From NCBI RefSeq assembly GCF_030815255.1, contig NZ_JAUSWN010000044.1:1-6504 (forward strand): DNA of 6,504 nt, given 5' to 3'. This DNA comes from Hathewaya limosa. Lineage in GTDB: Bacteria; Bacillota; Clostridia; Clostridiales; Clostridiaceae. Every line of letters starts with the position of its first letter. Within the stretch, counting starts at the first letter, position 1. Made by a program: the position numbers and the translations under genes. A model generated the notes under the pieces. That model did not search any database, had not been told where the DNA came from, and saw only the letters and a program-made list of their open reading frames with translations. Of the stretch, positions 4,129 through 6,504 are shown piece by piece.

Positions 4129-5511
4129 CTACATAGTATCAAACTCTTTTATTCTATTTAATAGTATTATAGAGTTTTTAGAATCCTTAACTATTTCCGT
4201 TAAAGGTTTATTTGTTTCTCTTGCTAATATAAATAGAATTTTATTCATACATTGAGCCCCTTGACACTTTCCAACGGCTGCTCCTGTTCTTCTTTTGATA
4301 CCTTCTAAGGTTCTAGCACCTAAAGGTCTCCTTATAGCATCTATAATTTCACCTTCCGTTACCTTTTCACAAAAGCATATTATCTTTCCATAGCTTGGAT
4401 TCAGTTTTATGATTTCATTTCTTTCTTCATTGGTTAAATCTCTAAATCTATAATATTCTCTTCTTCTATCTATAAAATCTTTCTTTTTTCTACATTTAAT
4501 TTTATTTATTACGGTCTCAGAAATTATTTTTGCAATTGCAGGTGCCATAGTTACTATAGCATAATGTTTATTTGAAACCTTTATATATCCAATATCAATA
4601 CCACTATCATCTATAAAAAAGGGTCTATCATAATACTTATTATTATAAAAAGTACTTATATATTTGTTATCTATATTAGGAATTATAGTTTTTAATTCCT
4701 CTAATACAGTTGCATTATCTATATCTTTTGCCGTTACCATTGCACCTATAGTTTCACCGTTTAAAGTAGGTATTGCTAACATATGCTCTTTTTCCCTAGT
4801 AACACTAAATATTAAATTAGAATAATCAAGATTTGCTTCTCTATTTATACACACATATCTAATATTTAAATTACACTCTTTTTCTTTTTCCTTTTTATTA
4901 TCTATGCAATAATTTTCATTTGGAGTAGTATTTATAACTATCTTGCAAGTAAATTTATTTTTATTTGTTATAACCTTAAATCCCTTAGATTCTTTTTTTA
5001 TATCTAATACTTCTTCCTCTAATTTAAAATTAACGTTATTATCAAATGCTACCTCTCCATACGCCAAAGCTAAATCATATGGACAAACTACTCCTGTATT
5101 CTCAAAATAAAGTGCTTTGTTATAATCTTTATTTATATCAGACTGTAAATCTATTAACTCTTCTCTAGTAAGTATTTTTATATCCTTTTGCTTTTCTTTT
5201 CCTATCTTATATAAATCATCTATAAACTCTTCATCTTCTGATACTATAATAGAAGGTCTTTGTTTAAATGGTACCTTAAACTTTTGCGTAACTTCTTCCA
5301 TCATATTATTTCCCATAAATTCTAACTGTGAAGTTAAACTATCTCCACATTCCATACCATTAAAAACTATAGATGTGTTACTCAAAGCTATATCATCAGC
5401 AATATCATAATCTTTCTCTATTAATGCTATATTTAAATTGTATTTTGAAAGCTCATATGCAACAGCACATCCTATTAACCCTCCACCTAAAATAAGTACA
5501 TCGTAATCCAT
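4129..5511 (-). CDS. GlpA-like FAD oxidoreductase homologue with C-terminal BFD [2Fe-2S] domain
   Basis: The 460-residue product has a DAO/glycerol-3-phosphate dehydrogenase-like FAD fold followed by a BFD-like [2Fe-2S] domain. The Rossmann start is intact: GGGLIG (9-14) and acidic E32. GVVCPYDLALAYGE (140-153) is a family segment. The BFD part (about 371-421) is very well kept: C379-x-C381, the RRPLGARTLEGIKRRT segment (394-409), and C416-x4-C421. In contrast the flavin domain departs from the family as I know it. The usual NSGIVHAG reads NTSIVFNG (45-52) with the histidine lost, VINAAG reads VINTTP (192-197), and the stretch before APAIA lacks the usual GIESPGLTS. It is also somewhat shorter than the usual 480-500. 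GGAGG six bases before ATG sets the start. It has its own extended -10 promoter and is followed by the DUF1667 gene; glpK and the third oxidoreductase gene are absent. Activity on glycerol-3-phosphate is doubtful; an electron-transfer or altered role is possible. Confidence 0.85.
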   Translation of the reverse strand: MDYDVLILGGGLIGCAVAYELSKYNLNIALIEKDYDIADDIALSNTSIVFNGMECGDSLTSQLEFMGNNMMEEVTQKFKVPFKQRPSIIVSEDEEFIDDLYKIGKEKQKDIKILTREELIDLQSDINKDYNKALYFENTGVVCPYDLALAYGEVAFDNNVNFKLEEEVLDIKKESKGFKVITNKNKFTCKIVINTTPNENYCIDNKKEKEKECNLNIRYVCINREANLDYSNLIFSVTREKEHMLAIPTLNGETIGAMVTAKDIDNATVLEELKTIIPNIDNKYISTFYNNKYYDRPFFIDDSGIDIGYIKVSNKHYAIVTMAPAIAKIISETVINKIKCRKKKDFIDRRREYYRFRDLTNEERNEIIKLNPSYGKIICFCEKVTEGEIIDAIRRPLGARTLEGIKRRTGAAVGKCQGAQCMNKILFILARETNKPLTEIVKDSKNSIILLNRIKEFDTM

Positions 5512-5531
5512 AACTTCCCTCCGTAAGTTAT
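5510..5531 (-). promoter_or_regulatory. Hairpin presenting the ribosome binding site of the GlpA-like gene
   Basis: On the minus strand a perfect 7-bp inverted repeat ATAACTT/AAGTTAT (5531-5525 and 5516-5510) encloses an 8-base loop ACGGAGGG that is the Shine-Dalgarno site. The first two bases of the ATG (5511-5509) lie in the stem. The RNA could hold the ribosome binding site in an open loop while partly masking the start codon. Whether this matters in vivo is unknown; an AT-rich 7-bp stem can arise by chance. Confidence 0.45.
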
Positions 5532-5552
5532 CTTTAAAATTAGCACTCTTCT

Positions 5553-5561
5553 ATTATATCA
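5553..5561 (-). promoter_or_regulatory. Extended -10 promoter of the GlpA-like/DUF1667 unit
   Basis: On the minus strand TGATATAAT (5561-5553) is a perfect extended -10 element (TGn plus TATAAT). No good -35 hexamer lies 16-18 bases upstream. Start would be near 5546, giving a leader of about 35 bases. The same ATGATATAAT occurs before the HD-domain gene. Confidence 0.55.
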
Positions 5562-5650
5562 TTTTTATATATAAAACATTAATTATTTAAACCTCTACAC
5601 TAAAACATAGCAATTTCCAATAGAAAGTACCTATTTAATTAATTAAAATA

Positions 5651-6157
5651 CTAGTTTTTATTATCACAAAACTTTAGTATATTAAGATCATAGTCATTTA
5701 TCTTCTCTTCATGATGATTTTTAACTAAAAATAAAACTCTATCCGGTAACCCTAACTTCTTTAATATTTCATATCCTATATAAGCATGATTATAATAAAC
5801 CTTAATTTTATTATTATTTAAACTACATATCTTATTTCCATATAACTTTCTTATTAAAACTAGAATAACTCTATCAATAATAAAAAACTTAGCTTTACTT
5901 TTTCCTATATCATGAAGTAAGGCTGATTTAATCAATATATCTTTACGTTCTCCTATAATATTTTCACTAATTATTATATTTTCTACATCCTTAGCTACTC
6001 TTATAGAATGTTGTCTATCATAAGTAGTTAGAGAATTAAAAATTTCTAATTCTTGTTCATCTAAATTTTTCATCACAAATTGATATTCTTTATCACTTAT
6101 TCCTTTAATAAGAGCCCATATTCCCCTATTAAACTGTTTAATTCTATATAAAAACAT
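5651..6157 (-). CDS. HD-domain (HDIG) phosphohydrolase-like protein
   Basis: The 168-residue product is a single HD domain, a fold of metal-dependent phosphohydrolases acting on nucleotides or nucleotide second messengers. The metal ligands are all in place: H50 (in YDRQHSIRVA), the LLHDIGKS signature with H82 and D83, H124 (in YYNHAYIGYE), H148/H149 (in VKNHHEE) and D165 near the C terminus. The first 20 residues are basic and hydrophobic but have no clear membrane helix. There is no GYP motif, so it is not a typical HD-GYP cyclic-di-GMP phosphodiesterase. The substrate cannot be assigned; the YqeK-type Ap4A hydrolases are a related possibility. AAAAGGG eight bases before ATG supports the start. 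It lies between the rRNA-operon terminator and the GlpA-like gene (139-base gap, no strong terminator), with its own extended -10 promoter. Confidence 0.85.
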   Translation of the reverse strand: MFLYRIKQFNRGIWALIKGISDKEYQFVMKNLDEQELEIFNSLTTYDRQHSIRVAKDVENIIISENIIGERKDILIKSALLHDIGKSKAKFFIIDRVILVLIRKLYGNKICSLNNNKIKVYYNHAYIGYEILKKLGLPDRVLFLVKNHHEEKINDYDLNILKFCDNKN

Positions 6158-6192
6158 ATTAACAACCCTTTTAATAGTTTATTTTAATATAT

Positions 6193-6201
6193 ATTATATC
6201 A
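6193..6201 (-). promoter_or_regulatory. Extended -10 promoter of the HD-domain gene
   Basis: On the minus strand TGATATAAT (6201-6193) forms a perfect extended -10 element, shortly after the terminator at 6222-6250. The -35 region is poor. Start is expected near 6186, about 29 bases ahead of the ATG. Confidence 0.55.
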
Positions 6202-6221
6202 TAAATATTATTTGACAAAAT

Positions 6222-6250
6222 AAAAAAGCACTGAAAAATTCAGTGCTTTT
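6222..6250 (-). terminator. Terminator of the rRNA-tRNA operon
   Basis: A perfect 12-bp stem (6224-6235 with 6239-6250) with a 3-base loop is followed on the minus strand by a U-rich tract. Its first base overlaps the CCA end of tRNA-Ala, so it directly ends the 5S-tRNA-tRNA transcript. Confidence 0.9.
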
Positions 6251-6325
6251 GGTGGAGATAAAGGGATTCGAACCCTTGACCCCCTGCGTGCAAGGCAGGT
6301 GCTCTCCCAACTGAGCTATACCCCC
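6250..6325 (-). tRNA. tRNA-Ala (anticodon UGC)
   Basis: A 76-base cloverleaf starts with GGGGGTATAGCTCAG. The acceptor GGGGGTA pairs with TATCTCC, including G-U pairs; the discriminator is A and the CCA is encoded. The anticodon stem CCTGC/GCAGG encloses CTTGCAC, with TGC at 6290-6292. It lies five bases after the CAU tRNA and is last in the rRNA operon, directly before its terminator. Confidence 0.97.
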
Positions 6326-6330
6326 AAATA

Positions 6331-6407
6331 TGGTGGATCATCAGGGACTCGAACCCCAGACCTACCGGTTATGAGCCGGTTGCTCTAACCAACTGAGCTA
6401 ATGATCC
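6331..6407 (-). tRNA. tRNA with CAU anticodon (elongator Met or lysidine-type Ile2)
   Basis: A 77-base cloverleaf has the acceptor GGATCAT/ATGATCC, discriminator A and encoded CCA. The anticodon stem ACCGG/CCGGT encloses CTCATAA, with CAT at 6371-6373. The first acceptor pair is a normal G-C and there is no CCGGG-type anticodon stem, so it is not an initiator tRNA. The CTCATAA loop and TTAGCTCAGTTGGTTAGAGC region fit both elongator Met and Ile2, whose C34 is modified to lysidine by TilS. Sequence alone does not decide. It lies eight bases after the 5S gene. Confidence 0.93.
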
Positions 6408-6415
6408 ATGTTTTC

Positions 6416-6504
6416 ACCTGGCGACGTCTTACTCTCCCACAAGGCTGCCCCTGCAGTACCATCAGCGCTGTAAAGCTTAACTTGCCTGTTCGGTATGGAA
6501 AGGA
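6416..6504 (-). rRNA. rrf: 5S ribosomal RNA, 3' part, cut by window edge
   Basis: The minus strand carries the conserved 5S core: ATACCGAACAGGCAAGTTAAGC, AGCGCTGATGGTACTGC, and the 3' end GGGAGAGTAAGACGTCGCCAGGT. About 89 bases are present; roughly the first 28 lie outside the window. It is the last rRNA gene of an rRNA operon whose 23S should lie just beyond the right edge. The two tRNA genes follow at once with no terminator. Confidence 0.95.

Noticed and set aside
3899..4255. Open frame of 118 codons on the plus strand
   Set aside because: It is antisense to the DUF1667 gene and the end of the GlpA-like gene; both opposite genes have family matches and ribosome binding sites.
4129..5511. 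Calling this gene glpA or glpD (functional glycerol-3-phosphate dehydrogenase)
   Set aside because: The fold matches, but the flavin/substrate motifs are altered and the glycerol operon context is missing, so a functional symbol would be misleading.
6212..6217. Perfect TTGACA on the plus strand
   Set aside because: No -10 hexamer lies at the right spacing and no plus-strand gene follows; a chance match.

Overview
The window looks like a chromosomal, near-origin-type segment of a low-GC Firmicute, most likely a Clostridium sensu stricto species (species not assigned). The grounds are very AT-rich intergenic DNA, A/T-ending codons, GGAGG-type ribosome binding sites, TTGACA/TATAAT promoters, CCA-encoding tRNA genes and a T-box-controlled serS. 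Every gene I can support lies on the minus strand, so the window is best read from right to left.

Right edge (6504 to 6222): the 3' part of a 5S rRNA gene is followed within a few bases by a CAU-anticodon tRNA and tRNA-Ala(UGC), then a strong terminator. This is the tail of an rRNA operon. Next come a small HD-domain protein (5651-6157) with its own extended -10 promoter, and a two-gene unit: a GlpA-like FAD/BFD [2Fe-2S] oxidoreductase homologue (4129-5511) translationally coupled to a DUF1667 homologue (3745-4116). As I recall the family, this pair normally sits with a third protein, a pyridine-nucleotide-disulfide-type FAD oxidoreductase, and often with glycerol genes. Those are absent here. 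Both remaining proteins also appear to have lost hallmark motifs: the DUF1667 N-terminal cysteines and several flavin-site motifs of the GlpA-like domain. The C-terminal [2Fe-2S] module is intact. This is the most unusual part of the window.

Centre (3730 to 2062): a consensus-like promoter, a serine T-box leader (specifier UCC, acceptor-binding UGGC, attenuator hairpin) and serS. Downstream are three tRNA-Ser genes in two transcription units, each unit starting from a perfect TTGACA-17-TATAAT promoter: tRNA-Ser(UGA) plus tRNA-Ser(GCU), then a second identical tRNA-Ser(UGA). The seryl-tRNA synthetase therefore lies directly beside most of its substrates in this window.

Left part (1295 to 1): a RimJ/RimL-type GNAT acetyltransferase, tRNA-Arg(ACG) with its terminator, and about 355 bases with no gene but two further minus-strand terminator-like hairpins. 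One of these carries a motif that may come from an insertion-sequence end.
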